A stretch of 64,000 bases of DNA from Sporosarcina luteola (GTDB taxonomy: Bacteria > Bacillota > Bacilli > Bacillales_A > Planococcaceae), in the NCBI RefSeq assembly GCF_023715585.1, contig NZ_JAMBOK010000001.1, positions 1,922,001 through 1,986,000 of the forward strand, given 5' to 3'. Below, one piece after another: positions 1 through 8,531 of the stretch. The position numbers and the translations under genes were made by a program. Each line of letters starts with the position of its first letter. The first letter of the stretch is position 1. The notes under the pieces were generated by a model that saw only the letters and a list, made by a program, of their open reading frames with translations, was not told where the DNA came from and made no database searches.

Positions 1-1087
1 GAAGCCTCTCCATTACCGCTTCATTCAACTGAACCGAATCGAAGCAAGCATCGTCCGTTCCGGAAATGAATAATACATTCCCATTTATCTTTTCAACCGG
101 AATGGTCGCTTTTTCCGTTATTTGAGAATCAGAAGTTAGATAGTCGTACCAAATGCGAAGCGGATTCTCCCCTGCCTTCCGCATAGCAAGACATGTATTC
201 GAAATTTCAATTGAATTGTCCGGACGTGCATACGGGATTGCTTTGCCTCTATAAGTCCATGAAGGAGGCAATTCTTTTTGCTCCGTCCACGGAACAATTC
301 CGCAACATACTACAGGTGAACCGCTTAACGAAACGACTGCTTTGATGTCTTCAAAATGGGTTGCAGCTAATAAAGCAAGTTCTCCGCCTTTCGACGTTCC
401 ATGCATTCCTATCCATCCTTTTGCGATGTCTGGCCGGGCCTTTAGCCAATGAATGGCGCCTTCTATATACTCAAGTGGTATTTCAACGAGTTGTTTCTGA
501 AGAGGTGCTTCACCCCAATAACCTAGAGCAAGTACGTTAAACCCACGGGACGCTAATAAAGAAGCAGGGTATTCATAGATTCCTCCTTCAGATCCACCGA
601 CAACGATGATTGCAGGTCTCGGAGATGAATCTTTAGCATGAAAAAATGTTCCTACTACCCCTTTTTCATTCACCGGCGTCCTCAGTATGTCATCGGAGAT
701 CCATTTGCGAGTGATGACTTTCGTGTCGATCACCTTTCCGTCACTTTCGAGCAAGATCATTAAGGATTGAGGCTGCAGTTTATCAAAGACTTCCTCGGAA
801 TTTTCTTCTGTACCTTTAACCTGCAAAGACCAAAATAGTCCCATCCCATCGACGCCTTTATATGTACCTTCAATTGGAGAAATTTGCTGTAAGTCAACGA
901 TACCTTTCGCATCCGCCGTATATGCCCCATATGATTCCATAAAATAAATCGTAATTCCCCAATATGATCTTCGCTGAAATCTCACCGTCACCTTCTGCCC
1001 ACTGCTTAGCCCTGTCACCCGTATACCAACTGACCGGTCAATTAATGGCGATTCCATATCAATCTGCAATTGAGGCTGCTCCTTCAT
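1..1087 (-). CDS. Acyl-CoA thioester hydrolase / BAAT-family protein (3' end outside window)
   Basis: Reading leftward from the ATG at 1087 gives a continuous frame to the window edge, so the C-terminus is missing. The N-terminal ~130 residues match the acyl-CoA thioesterase/BAAT N-terminal beta-sandwich (GIRVTGLSSGQKVTVR), and the rest is an alpha/beta hydrolase with VVGGSEGG, ALGYWGEAPL and the nucleophile elbow GMHGTSKGGELAL, where Ser is the likely nucleophile; a likely acidic catalytic residue sits in FISGTDDACFDS. The family hydrolyses or transfers acyl groups from acyl-CoA; the substrate here cannot be told. The start overlaps the stop of the upstream GrpB gene by one base (TAATG), so the two are probably translationally coupled. 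Confidence 0.85.
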   Translation of the reverse strand, partial: MKEQPQLQIDMESPLIDRSVGIRVTGLSSGQKVTVRFQRRSYWGITIYFMESYGAYTADAKGIVDLQQISPIEGTYKGVDGMGLFWSLQVKGTEENSEEVFDKLQPQSLMILLESDGKVIDTKVITRKWISDDILRTPVNEKGVVGTFFHAKDSSPRPAIIVVGGSEGGIYEYPASLLASRGFNVLALGYWGEAPLQKQLVEIPLEYIEGAIHWLKARPDIAKGWIGMHGTSKGGELALLAATHFEDIKAVVSLSGSPVVCCGIVPWTEQKELPPSWTYRGKAIPYARPDNSIEISNTCLAMRKAGENPLRIWYDYLTSDSQITEKATIPVEKINGNVLFISGTDDACFDSVQLNEAVMERL

Positions 1088-1620
1088 TATTCCATCCCCT
1101 TTCCCATCATTCCCCGATGCCACACGACTGCCTTCCGTTCAATTCGCGCCGCTAATTCGGCCTTTCCATTTATGTACGATTCAATATCATAGGGAAATTG
1201 CCGTGCTAACTTTTCTTTCAAATCCCCATATTCCTTCGCCTTCTCGGGATGCACTCGCAGGAAGTCACGGAATGCAAGATGGCGAACGATTTCCGGAGAA
1301 CCCTTCTCGTAAATATGGACATGATGCGTCCGATTATCTCCGCCTTTTTGAAAATAGCGGCGACCTAAAATTGCATTCTCACCCTTCGCTTCATACCCGA
1401 TTGCGGCCATACTTGCGTTATATTGATCGACTTGCGAAAGGTCTTTTACAACAGGCATGATGTCGATGATCGGCTTTGCTGACAATCCTTGTACGGACGT
1501 GCTGCCGATATGGTGGATTTCAATGATTTCCGCGCCAAATATCTCCTGTAATACAGCTGCTTCCTTTTGGTATTCAAGACTCCATCTTTCAGAAAAAGGC
1601 ATCACATCTACTTTCCGCAT
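1087..1620 (-). CDS. GrpB family protein (UPF0157, nucleotidyltransferase fold)
   Basis: 177 residues, the normal length for the family. The diagnostic block HIGSTSVQGLSAKPIIDI lies at about residues 37-54, followed by GYEAKGENAILGRRYF and a conserved THHVHIY segment. GrpB-like proteins have a minimal nucleotidyltransferase fold; their biochemical role is poorly known, so no reaction is assigned. It is the upstream member of a two-gene unit with the thioesterase (one-base overlap). Confidence 0.9.
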   Translation of the reverse strand: MRKVDVMPFSERWSLEYQKEAAVLQEIFGAEIIEIHHIGSTSVQGLSAKPIIDIMPVVKDLSQVDQYNASMAAIGYEAKGENAILGRRYFQKGGDNRTHHVHIYEKGSPEIVRHLAFRDFLRVHPEKAKEYGDLKEKLARQFPYDIESYINGKAELAARIERKAVVWHRGMMGKGME

Positions 1621-1633
1621 AATGCACCTCCCT

Positions 1634-1951
1634 TTATCTACTGATGTCTGCCCTTTTCATTTCATAGTTTCTTAGTTGGATAGCAATCATATTCATCCAC
1701 GTAATGATTGGAATGAAAATTAGTAACACTATAATCCCTAAACTTCCAAATAAACCTTGAACATTTTTAAGGAAATTAAAGGCATCAATTTTATAAAGTA
1801 TTAAAAATGCCGAGCCCAATATAACTGTATTTAGTAAGAAAGAAAAAACGACTAACTTTGCCCTACTCCATTTCCTAGGCATCAAATGGCATAGATACGT
1901 GGAAACTATCAAAGAGCATAACAAGATGACGATTAAAATTGAATTTATCAT
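1634..1951 (-). CDS. Small membrane protein, three or four TM segments, unknown function
   Basis: The frame stays open to 2035, but I place the start at the ATG at 1951 (MINSILIVILLCSL) because a GGGTGGGTGAA purine-rich site precedes it and the extra 28 upstream residues look like non-coding sequence. The 105-residue product is almost entirely hydrophobic helices separated by short basic turns (HLMPRKWSRAK) and ends in a charged tail. I do not recognise a family. It lies 13 bases upstream of the GrpB gene and may share its transcript. Confidence 0.6.
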   Translation of the reverse strand: MINSILIVILLCSLIVSTYLCHLMPRKWSRAKLVVFSFLLNTVILGSAFLILYKIDAFNFLKNVQGLFGSLGIIVLLIFIPIITWMNMIAIQLRNYEMKRADISR

Positions 1952-2039
1952 GGATTCACCCACCCATCTTTTCAATATCACCTTAACCCCTACAGCAAAA
2001 GGGCTAACAGATTTCAAAATTGTTAACCCAGCCATGTAC

Positions 2040-2573
2040 TTATGTTTCCGATGCGCTCATCAATTTCTTAATCAAACGAATTTGCCCACGGTGATTCAAT
2101 TCATCCTCAAACACATGAAACCATTTGAAGTAATTATTCATAGGCTGCCCTCCCCAATATGGGGCTTGTTCGAAAAGCCAAGAATCGGGTAATGTCCCGA
2201 ATGCGTCAATCGTCTTTTTCCTCGTTTGTTCCAGCTCTTCAAGGTAGTATTCAATTGGATTCCCTTTAATTTGTTCGCGTGCGGTCTTGCCAAGTTCTAG
2301 TGCAGGGTTCAGCATTTGGATATCCTCTTCCGTGAAGTCGCGTTTTTCAAATGTCTCGATTTGATATGCTCTTTCAACTGACACCATATGGGCGAGCAAC
2401 ATGCCGATAGAGTTGGCATCATCGTTAATGAGAAAATCCAATTGGCCGACTGTTAAACCTCTCACTTCCGCCAACGTTGTAACCCTTGTATATTCCATCA
2501 TGGATGCCAGCTTGCTAAACTCCAAGCTTAGACCATCTTTTTGGTCGATTATAAATAATCCTTGATTTCCCAT
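2040..2573 (-). CDS. DinB-like (DUF664) four-helix protein
   Basis: The start chosen is ATG 2573, preceded by AGAGGAGGAAATCATA; an upstream in-frame extension to 2639 crosses this ribosome site and is unlikely. The 177-residue product contains the DinB/YfiT-type helices with MMEYTRVTTLAEVRGLTVGQLDFL, a first-helix histidine (LLAHMVSVERAY) and HVFEDELNHRGQIRLIKK near the C-terminus, the pattern of metal-binding histidines of this superfamily. Members include thiol-dependent transferases and stress-linked proteins; no substrate can be read from the sequence. Confidence 0.85.
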   Translation of the reverse strand: MGNQGLFIIDQKDGLSLEFSKLASMMEYTRVTTLAEVRGLTVGQLDFLINDDANSIGMLLAHMVSVERAYQIETFEKRDFTEEDIQMLNPALELGKTAREQIKGNPIEYYLEELEQTRKKTIDAFGTLPDSWLFEQAPYWGGQPMNNYFKWFHVFEDELNHRGQIRLIKKLMSASET

Positions 2574-2699
2574 TATGATTTCCTCCTCTGTGTAGTCTTC
2601 ACTGTTGCTAGTACTAACAATTGCCCCCAGTACTCCCACGCCTTTCTTGTATGATCCGTCATCTATTGTTATAATAATTGAATAATTAAAGTGAGGTGG

Positions 2700-2906
2700 A
2701 TGGACGTGGAGTTTGAATTAAGCTTTAAGAATCCTGTAGTTAGTGCCTGGGTAATCATCATGGTGCTTTCTTTCATACTTGCGACGCTACTCATATTTTT
2801 AACTGATATCCCTAGAACTTACATTTCTTTATCCCAATCTATAGGGTCATGGACGATTTTTATTGCTTGGTTTCTTTTTTATAACAGAAAGAAAAAATTA
2901 GCTTGA
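2700..2906 (+). CDS. Small two-TM membrane protein, unknown
   Basis: About 68 residues with two hydrophobic segments (VVSAWVIIMVLSFILATLLI and IGSWTIFIAWFLFY) and a basic tail (NRKKKLA). The start is uncertain: ATG 2700 lies almost on top of the only ribosome site (GAGGTGG, 2693-2699), so GTG 2706 is equally possible. Its 3' end overlaps the convergent acetyltransferase pseudogene. I see no homologous family. Confidence 0.45.
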   Translation: MDVEFELSFKNPVVSAWVIIMVLSFILATLLIFLTDIPRTYISLSQSIGSWTIFIAWFLFYNRKKKLA

Positions 2907-3385
2907 GGCTGATTCCTTTGCTTCCTTTCCAATGGATTTCTGAAATTTACAATGCCCATCCGCCGTCGTTCCGATGAGTGAAAAACCATTCTCTTCATAG
3001 TACGTACGTAACTTGGCGTATATATGTTTTCATCTATCCAACTAAAAATGTCTCTTCCAATCCCCTTTTTCATATAATCAGGTCGCACTGCCAACCGATG
3101 AAGATAAAGAACCTCCGAGTTTTCTTCCTGTCCCCAAACATGCTGGTCCCACTCGCTTTGCTTCGAATAAAGCGAAAAGGTAGCAATGATTTCATTGTCC
3201 TGACACGCTACATAAGTATCTCTATTACCCACTGCTTGGCTTATTTCAACATCCTCCCCACCCTCTAATAGAAACCCCCATTGATTGATGTCATTCTTTT
3301 GCAGCCAAGCAGCGACTTCTTTTAGTAAGGCAATAATAATCGGAGCTTCCTGCTCGGTTGCCTTTCGGATCTCATATGTATTCAC
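2879..3385 (-). pseudogene. GNAT acetyltransferase broken by a small deletion and frameshift
   Basis: The N-terminal two thirds is a normal GNAT domain (NTYEIRKATEQEAPII; YLHRLAVRPDYMKKGIGRDIFSWIDENI, the last part carrying the acetyl-CoA loop). After ENIY the open frame turns into a basic, low-similarity tail, while another frame continues the family signature AKLRTYYEENGFSLIGTTADGH and ends at a stop at 2898-2900. About 15 residues normally found between these blocks are missing, so a small deletion that was not a multiple of three probably destroyed motif B's end. The open reading product would still be made but should lack an intact fold. Confidence 0.75.
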
Positions 3386-3497
3386 CCTATCCCACCTTCC
3401 TACTTACTTAATTCTCTTCATTAATTGCAAATTCCTTCATTTCATACAAAGGGGAAGCGGCCATCATCGTCGAATGTATTCCCATGGAGGGATGACC

Positions 3498-4247
3498 ATG
3501 GGAAATGAATCACTAGTATTGAACAAAAAAAGTTGGGATGAGGTGGCACCACGGTTTTTCGGGCGGAATCCACTTCCTGAATATGGGCCGCTTGCGCCTC
3601 GGGAAGAAGAATTGAATTTACTTGGCGATGTGGCTGGAATGAAGATATTGGATATCGGGTGCGGAAGCGGGCATTCCTTGCAATATATGAATTCGCGCGG
3701 TGTCGGGGAGTTGTGGGGAGTGGATCTTTCCGAGACGCAGATTGAAACGGCGAAGGAGTTGTTAAAGGACTGCTCTTCGCCTGTTCACTTATTCGAGTCG
3801 CCTATGGAGGAAAACCCCGGGCTGCCTCTTGCATATTTTGATATCGTCTATTCCATCTATGCGTTAGGTTGGACAACCGATTTGCGCCAGACGCTCACGA
3901 ATGTCCACCACTATTTGAAACCGGGCGGCATTTTTGTTTTCAGCTGGGAGCATCCATTGCATAGCCGTGCAAGCTTGGTGGGTAAAGAGCTTCATTTCAA
4001 TAAATCCTATCACGAAGAAGGTGCTTATGATCACGAAGCTTGGCACGCGCCTGCAATCATGCAGCAGTATAGAGTGAGTACATATATTAATACATTGATC
4101 GAGTGTGGATTCGAAATCGAAAAGGTCGTTGAGGATGTTTCATTGACGGAAGAGGATCGGGTAAGACATGCGAATCGGTGGTATTCGTATGAGAAGGCGA
4201 AGATGATGCCGACTACGTTGATTATTAAGAGTCGAAAGAAAGGGTAA
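3498..4247 (+). CDS. Class I SAM-dependent methyltransferase
   Basis: 249 residues from ATG 3498, six bases after GGAGGG; an ATG six bases earlier is too close to that site. Motif I is clear (MKILDIGCGSGHSLQYM), followed by the acidic end of strand 2 (LWGVDLSETQIETAKELL) and the motif II/III region (FDIVYSIYALGWTTDLRQTL, HYLKPGGIFVFSWEHPL). This is the Methyltransf_11/25 type acting on a small molecule, with no clue to the acceptor. It is the first of three rightward genes. Confidence 0.85.
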   Translation: MGNESLVLNKKSWDEVAPRFFGRNPLPEYGPLAPREEELNLLGDVAGMKILDIGCGSGHSLQYMNSRGVGELWGVDLSETQIETAKELLKDCSSPVHLFESPMEENPGLPLAYFDIVYSIYALGWTTDLRQTLTNVHHYLKPGGIFVFSWEHPLHSRASLVGKELHFNKSYHEEGAYDHEAWHAPAIMQQYRVSTYINTLIECGFEIEKVVEDVSLTEEDRVRHANRWYSYEKAKMMPTTLIIKSRKKG

Positions 4248-4304
4248 GCGGATAAACATATCAAGAGAAATAGAAAGCAGACTGTATACGAGAAGGAGAA
4301 AACA

Positions 4305-4748
4305 ATGAACTATATTCAATCACTTAGAAGTGTTATTGGAACGAGACCCATTATCGCTCCTGGTTCAGCAATAATCGTGATGAACGACGTGAAAGAAATA
4401 TTATTGCAATTGCGTTCAGATACGTACGATTGGGGAATTCCCGGAGGCGGCATGGAGTTGGGAGATAGTTTTGAAGAGACTGCCAGAAAAGAGCTATATG
4501 AAGAAACAGGTCTTATTGCAAACCGTTTAGAAATAGTAGGACTAGCTTCCGGAAAGGAGTTTTATTATAAATTCCCTCATGGAGACGAGATATATAATGC
4601 TGCAGTTATCTTCAAGGCTAAAGATGTAACTGGAGAACTAAAAATAGATCAAGAAAGTTTGGCGTTAGCCTACTTCCCCCTAGATTCTTTGCCAAATTTA
4701 AACGATACTTCACAAAAAATATTAGAAAAAGTTGGTTTGATTGTGTAA
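4305..4748 (+). CDS. Nudix hydrolase
   Basis: 147 residues with a complete Nudix box, reading GGGMELGDSFEETARKEL followed by YEETGL (GX5EX7REUXEEXGU), preceded by a beta-strand pair containing ILLQLRSDTYDWGIPGG. The enzyme should hydrolyse a nucleoside-diphosphate derivative, using Mg2+ bound by the glutamates of the box. The N-terminal stretch YIQSLRSVIGTRPIIAPGSAI is typical of the bacterial group often annotated as ADP-ribose or dNTP pyrophosphohydrolases; substrate unknown. AAGGAGAAAACA precedes the ATG. Confidence 0.9.
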   Translation: MNYIQSLRSVIGTRPIIAPGSAIIVMNDVKEILLQLRSDTYDWGIPGGGMELGDSFEETARKELYEETGLIANRLEIVGLASGKEFYYKFPHGDEIYNAAVIFKAKDVTGELKIDQESLALAYFPLDSLPNLNDTSQKILEKVGLIV

Positions 4749-4760
4749 GGAGAGAATTAA

Positions 4761-4964
4761 ATGGATGATGAACTAACAGAAAAAGAAAAAGCCGAGCTTG
4801 CGGAAAAGTTAGGATTAAATAGTAAAACTGAATCGATGAAAAGCACTCTTTTTCAAGGCGATTTCGGCTTCAGCATTGACTTTTCTACACACGTTCCAAT
4901 ACTTATACTAGCGGCTTTTCTGTTTATTCATCATAGAAGGAAGAGTAGATTGAAGAAAAGATAA
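4761..4964 (+). CDS. Small single-TM protein of unknown function
   Basis: 67 residues starting 12 bases after the Nudix stop with the site AAGGAGAG. A charged N-terminus (MDDELTEKEKAELAEKLGL) is followed by one membrane segment (VPILILAAFLFIHH) and a strongly basic end (RRKSRLKKR), suggesting a membrane-anchored peptide with the acidic helix outside or, by the positive-inside rule, an N-out orientation. No family recognised. It ends just before a terminator. Confidence 0.55.
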   Translation: MDDELTEKEKAELAEKLGLNSKTESMKSTLFQGDFGFSIDFSTHVPILILAAFLFIHHRRKSRLKKR

Positions 4965-4972
4965 AGATAACG

Positions 4973-5007
4973 GGCGCATATCCATACCATGGATTCGCGC
5001 TTTTTTT
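4973..5007 (+). terminator. Rho-independent terminator after the methyltransferase/Nudix unit
   Basis: GCGCATATCCAT, a three-base loop and ATGGATTCGCGC form a stem with one bulge, followed by TTTTTTT. Confidence 0.8.
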
Positions 5008-5082
5008 GATTAAGGATAGCTGTTTCCGATGTGAGCAAAATAAGACTTAAATCTTTAAGGAGGGTTTGACGTGTGAATTAGG

Positions 5083-5229
5083 TTATCACCGCTCTGGTCG
5101 TGTTTACCACCGACTTGGAGGAGTTTACCACCGACTCTTAGCACTTTACCACCGACTTGGGCGAGTTTACCACCGACTTGGGCGAGTTTACCACCGACTT
5201 GAACGGATTTACCACCGACTCCCCCTCTC
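5083..5229. repeat. Array A: seven 21-bp units, TTATCACCG/TTACCACCG type
   Basis: Units start at 5083, 5104, 5125, 5146, 5167, 5188 and 5209, exactly 21 bp apart. Each begins TTACCACCG (first one TTATCACCG) followed by 12 variable bases, often ACTTGGGCGAGT. The array sits between two convergent transcription units. Because 21 is seven codons, frames stay open on both strands (a YHRL-type heptad on +, a VGGK-type heptad on -), but no ribosome site or family supports translation. Confidence 0.9.
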
Positions 5230-5230
5230 A

Positions 5231-5270
5231 TGGCAATTAAAACAATGCACACAGCCCCCGCTGTGTGCAT
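5231..5270 (-). terminator. Terminator of the aromatic catabolism operon
   Basis: ATGCACACAG (5245-5254) pairs with CTGTGTGCAT (5261-5270); on the minus strand the stem is followed by TTGTTTTAATT. It lies just after the stop of the catechol dioxygenase gene. Confidence 0.75.
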
Positions 5271-5284
5271 CTCATTCCAATCTA

Positions 5285-6076
5285 TCAACTATAAACAGGC
5301 TTATCCTGTAAGCGCAGCTTGAAATCTAATTGGGCTGTGTAGAAATCAGTCTCCAACCCTTTTTCCGCCCCATCATGCTTCTCCAATTTCGTGATTAGCG
5401 TTCCGCGCACGCCATTTGCAACATCATTGTCCAAGTATTGATTCCCTTCGAAGAATACCTGGGAGATCAATGGATCACCGTTTTGCGGTCTGAATAGGAA
5501 ATGGAGATGGGCTGGGCGGAATGGATGGGAGTCGATCCATGTCAGGAATTTGCCTGTCGGGCCGCCAGTTGGTATTGAGTAGTCGCCCGGTACGACCGTC
5601 TGGACTTCGAATCTTCCATTCTCATCCGTGAACAGCACCGCACGCAAGTTTTCCGCCGGGATGCCTTCTGCAAACCCAGAGTACTCACCATTCGCATCCG
5701 CCTGCCAAATATCCACTTTCGTATTCGCAAGCGGGTTGCCTTCTACATCTGTAACCGTGCCGCTGAAGAAAAACACATCGCCCTTCTCATCTTCGCGCTT
5801 CGGCATGACGCCCGGATTTTCAATTTCCTGCGCATTTTCAAGATAGAACGGTCCGAGGATTGTCGGCTCTGTCCCCTCTACATTTTTGTACATTTCCTGG
5901 AGGGCGTGCGTTTCAAAGAACACATCCATGAAAAGTGGAATTTCTCCAGCACGTCCAAGTTCATCTGCCCAATTGACGAGCGCTTGGTAATCGTTATGAT
6001 CCAACTCATGCTCCCGAATTAACTCCTTAAATTTAACGACCATTCCATTGTAAACATCCACCACTTTTTGATTCAT
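5285..6076 (-). CDS. catA: Intradiol ring-cleavage dioxygenase (catechol 1,2-dioxygenase type)
   Basis: 263 residues. It should open catechol (or hydroxyquinol) between the two hydroxyls to cis,cis-muconate, using non-haem Fe(III). The four iron ligands of the family are visible: Tyr132 in ANGEYSGF, Tyr166 in VVPGDYSIPTGGP, and His190 and His192 in RPAHLHFLF. The N-terminal helical dimerisation part (residues 1-70) and the LGPFYLE entry to the catalytic domain mark it as the catechol/hydroxyquinol group rather than protocatechuate 3,4-dioxygenase. It is the last gene of the leftward operon, 27 bases after the cycloisomerase gene. Catechol versus hydroxyquinol preference is inferred from the neighbouring muconate cycloisomerase. 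Confidence 0.9.
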   Translation of the reverse strand: MNQKVVDVYNGMVVKFKELIREHELDHNDYQALVNWADELGRAGEIPLFMDVFFETHALQEMYKNVEGTEPTILGPFYLENAQEIENPGVMPKREDEKGDVFFFSGTVTDVEGNPLANTKVDIWQADANGEYSGFAEGIPAENLRAVLFTDENGRFEVQTVVPGDYSIPTGGPTGKFLTWIDSHPFRPAHLHFLFRPQNGDPLISQVFFEGNQYLDNDVANGVRGTLITKLEKHDGAEKGLETDFYTAQLDFKLRLQDKPVYS

Positions 6077-6103
6077 CTCTTCATCCTTTCACTTTGTGTT
6101 TTA

Positions 6104-7219
6104 TTAGTAATCCCTAGCGTAATGGAAGATCTTCTCCACATCCATCTCCATGCCGTAGCCTGGTCCGCTCGGGACTTTCAACTGAAAATCTTCGTACATA
6201 ATCGCATTTGCCGTAACCGTATCTGTGAATAATAGCGGGCCGAACAGCTCCGTGCCGTACTTTATTTCGGGGATTGTCGAATAGAGATGCGCGGAAATGG
6301 CTGTGCCGAGCGATGATTCGATCATCGTTCCGCCGTACAGCGAAATGCCTGCCGCTTCCGCAATGGCCGCCACCTTTTTCGTCGCGGATAGACCTCCGAC
6401 GTTCGCGGGCTTGATGGAAAACACATTCCCGGCACGATGCTTCGCCACTTGATATACATCTTCAAGCGAAACAAGCGACTCATCCGCCATAATCGGCACT
6501 TTGAACCTTGCCGCCAGACGTGCCATTCCCTCTTTGTTCCAAGCGGGCAGCGGCTGTTCAATCAAATCGATGCCGCCATCCTCTAACGCTTCAATGCAAT
6601 ACATTGCCGTCGTCTCGTCCCATGCTTGATTGACATCGACCCGGACACTCGCCTCGTCACCGACAGCTTCCTTGATCTTCAGCACGTGGGCGACATTCCG
6701 TTGTGGATCGCCCATGCCAATTTTCAACTTGAAAATATTATGCCGTTTCGCATGTAAACTTTCCTTCGCCTCTTCAATATCCCGTCGCGTATCCCCGCTC
6801 GCGAGCGTCCATGCGACGGGTAAAGACGCGTGGATCTGCCCGCCGAATAACTCATGGACAGGGATTCCCCTCGACTTCGCGGCAAGCTCGACAATCGCCG
6901 CTTCCACCGCCGCCTTCGCAAACGTGTTGCCGACGACATGCTGATTGACGGTTTGCGAAATCGCATCGAAATGGGCTGCATTCCGTCCGATGACGAGAGG
7001 CCTTATATACTTTTCGATATTCATCTTAATCGCTTCCGGCGTTTCCGCACAATACGAAGCGCCGCCGATCGTCGCAACCTCTCCCCAACCTTCCAGCCCG
7101 CCCTCCCCGGTCACCCGGACAATGATGATCGTCTGCATGACAATCGTATGCATCGCAAGCTGATGCGGCCGGATTGTCGGAAGGTCAACAATGAGGACAT
7201 CGAGCGTTTGAATGTTCAT
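6104..7219 (-). CDS. catB: Muconate cycloisomerase (enolase superfamily)
   Basis: 371 residues, full length for the muconate-lactonizing group. The superfamily residues are all present: Lys164/Lys166 in IFKLKIG (general base), metal ligands Asp195 (RVDVNQAWD), Glu221 (LIEQPLP) and Asp246 (IMADES), and Lys270 (FSIKPANVGG). It would lactonise cis,cis-muconate to muconolactone. The start ATG overlaps the stop of the CoA-transferase subunit B gene by one base or so, indicating coupling. A chloromuconate-cycloisomerase or dipeptide-epimerase relative is possible from the fold alone; the operon favours muconate. Confidence 0.9.
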   Translation of the reverse strand: MNIQTLDVLIVDLPTIRPHQLAMHTIVMQTIIIVRVTGEGGLEGWGEVATIGGASYCAETPEAIKMNIEKYIRPLVIGRNAAHFDAISQTVNQHVVGNTFAKAAVEAAIVELAAKSRGIPVHELFGGQIHASLPVAWTLASGDTRRDIEEAKESLHAKRHNIFKLKIGMGDPQRNVAHVLKIKEAVGDEASVRVDVNQAWDETTAMYCIEALEDGGIDLIEQPLPAWNKEGMARLAARFKVPIMADESLVSLEDVYQVAKHRAGNVFSIKPANVGGLSATKKVAAIAEAAGISLYGGTMIESSLGTAISAHLYSTIPEIKYGTELFGPLLFTDTVTANAIMYEDFQLKVPSGPGYGMEMDVEKIFHYARDY

Positions 7220-7860
7220 TATTCGAACCCTCCCTCGAGGAAATTAGCTTCCGTACTTTCCCGTACTTGCTCGAGCGTTGCGCCTGGCATGAGCTCTGTC
7301 AGGATCAGCTGTTCATTCACGACAGAGAATACGGCCAATTCCGTAATGATCATGTCGACGCTGCGAGTTGACGTGAGCGGAAACGTGCATATCTTCATCA
7401 GTTTGCTTTTGCCGTCTCTCGTCAAATGGGAAGTCGTCACGATCACTTTCTTGGCTCCGACAAGCAAGTCCATCGCGCCGCCGACTCCGATAATGTTCTT
7501 CCCCGGGATGGCCCAGTTGGCAATGCGTCCGGTTTCATCGACTTGCAGGGCGCCGAGGATCGCAACATCTACATGCCCGCCGCGGATCATCCCGAACGAT
7601 TCCGCACTGCTGAAAAACGAAGCACCGACCCGTTCGCCGACCGGCAATTTCCCTGCGTTCACTAAGTTCGGATCCTCTTCCTCCACATCAGTTACGCCTA
7701 ACAAACCGTTTTCCGTATGAAAGTGGATGAGTTCATCTTCAACATACTTCGCGACGAGTGTTGGAATGCCGATGCCCAAGTTCACGACAGAAGGGCCTTT
7801 CAGTTCACTGGCAGCACGCCTCGCAATCAGCTCTTGTACATTGTTTTCGATGGATGACAC
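7219..7860 (-). CDS. pcaJ: 3-oxoacid CoA-transferase subunit B (3-oxoadipate type)
   Basis: 213 residues with GIGIPTLVAKYV and the catalytic glutamate in HTENGLLG (Glu50), plus the GGHVDVAILGALQVDETGRI block of the SCOT beta family. With subunit A it should move CoA from succinyl-CoA to 3-oxoadipate. The start is a GTG at 7860 inside the 3' end of the subunit A gene (56-base overlap); its GGAAG site abuts the GTG, so the exact start is uncertain. An acetoacetate-type transferase would look very similar; the assignment rests on operon context. Confidence 0.88.
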   Translation of the reverse strand: MSSIENNVQELIARRAASELKGPSVVNLGIGIPTLVAKYVEDELIHFHTENGLLGVTDVEEEDPNLVNAGKLPVGERVGASFFSSAESFGMIRGGHVDVAILGALQVDETGRIANWAIPGKNIIGVGGAMDLLVGAKKVIVTTSHLTRDGKSKLMKICTFPLTSTRSVDMIITELAVFSVVNEQLILTELMPGATLEQVRESTEANFLEGGFE

Positions 7861-8530
7861 CTTCCTTCGTCAGGATTTTCTTCGCAACGATAAGCCTGTC
7901 GACGAATAGATGGGGCGTGACGACTTCTTCCGCAGACAGCTCTCCGGCTGCCACAATTTCATCCACCTCGGCAATGACGAGATCCGCTGCGGTCGCCATG
8001 ACCGGGTTGAAATTCCGGGCGGTCTTGTAATAGATGAGATTGCCTAGCGTGTCCGCCTTATGCGCGCGGATGATCGCGACATCCGCTTTCAATGCCTGTT
8101 CGAAAACATACGGCTCCCCGTTGATTTCGCGTATTCCTTTCCCCTGCGCGAGTTCCGTTCCAACGCCGGTCTTCGTATAGAATCCGCCGATTCCCGCGCC
8201 GCCAGCGCGCATCGCTTCCGCCAACGTCCCTTGGGGCAGAAGCTGCAAATCGATTTCTCCGCGCTGAAATGCTTCTCCGACTTCCCGGTTACTTGTAAAG
8301 TAGGAGCCGATCGCTTTTCGGATTTTCCGCTGCCGGAGCAGCACACCCAGCCCTTCTCCCGCTTCACCGAGATTATTGCTGATGATCGTCAGTCCATCGA
8401 CGTCTTTCCCCGATAGACCCTCGATCAATGTGAGCGGCGCACCGACGAGACCGAATCCCCCAACCATGATTGTCATCCCGCTTTTGATTTCAGAAAGGGC
8501 ATTTTCGACCTTTTCATAGACGATGGCCAT
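7805..8530 (-). CDS. pcaI: 3-oxoacid CoA-transferase subunit A (3-oxoadipate type)
   Basis: 241 residues from ATG 8530 (MAIVYEKVENALSEI), chosen because GGGGGTCA precedes it and the stop of the upstream gene lies two bases away; an upstream in-frame extension would run through the neighbouring gene. The glycine-rich MVGGFGLVGAPLTLIEGL and GGIGGFYTKTGVGTE blocks define the SCOT alpha family. It ends with an unusual Cys-rich tail (KQCTRADCEACCQ), produced in the overlap with the subunit B gene. Confidence 0.88.
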   Translation of the reverse strand: MAIVYEKVENALSEIKSGMTIMVGGFGLVGAPLTLIEGLSGKDVDGLTIISNNLGEAGEGLGVLLRQRKIRKAIGSYFTSNREVGEAFQRGEIDLQLLPQGTLAEAMRAGGAGIGGFYTKTGVGTELAQGKGIREINGEPYVFEQALKADVAIIRAHKADTLGNLIYYKTARNFNPVMATAADLVIAEVDEIVAAGELSAEEVVTPHLFVDRLIVAKKILTKEGVIHRKQCTRADCEACCQ

Positions 8531-8531
8531 G

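Noticed and set aside
3285-3497. 71-residue N-terminal extension of the methyltransferase
   Set aside because: It overlaps the start of the opposite acetyltransferase gene, and GGAGGG marks the ATG at 3498.
5066-5311. Frames with YHRL or VGGK heptads over array A (and like frames at arrays B, D, H)
   Set aside because: They are open only because the 21-bp unit has no stop; they lack a ribosome site, have different ends at each locus and lie on both strands.
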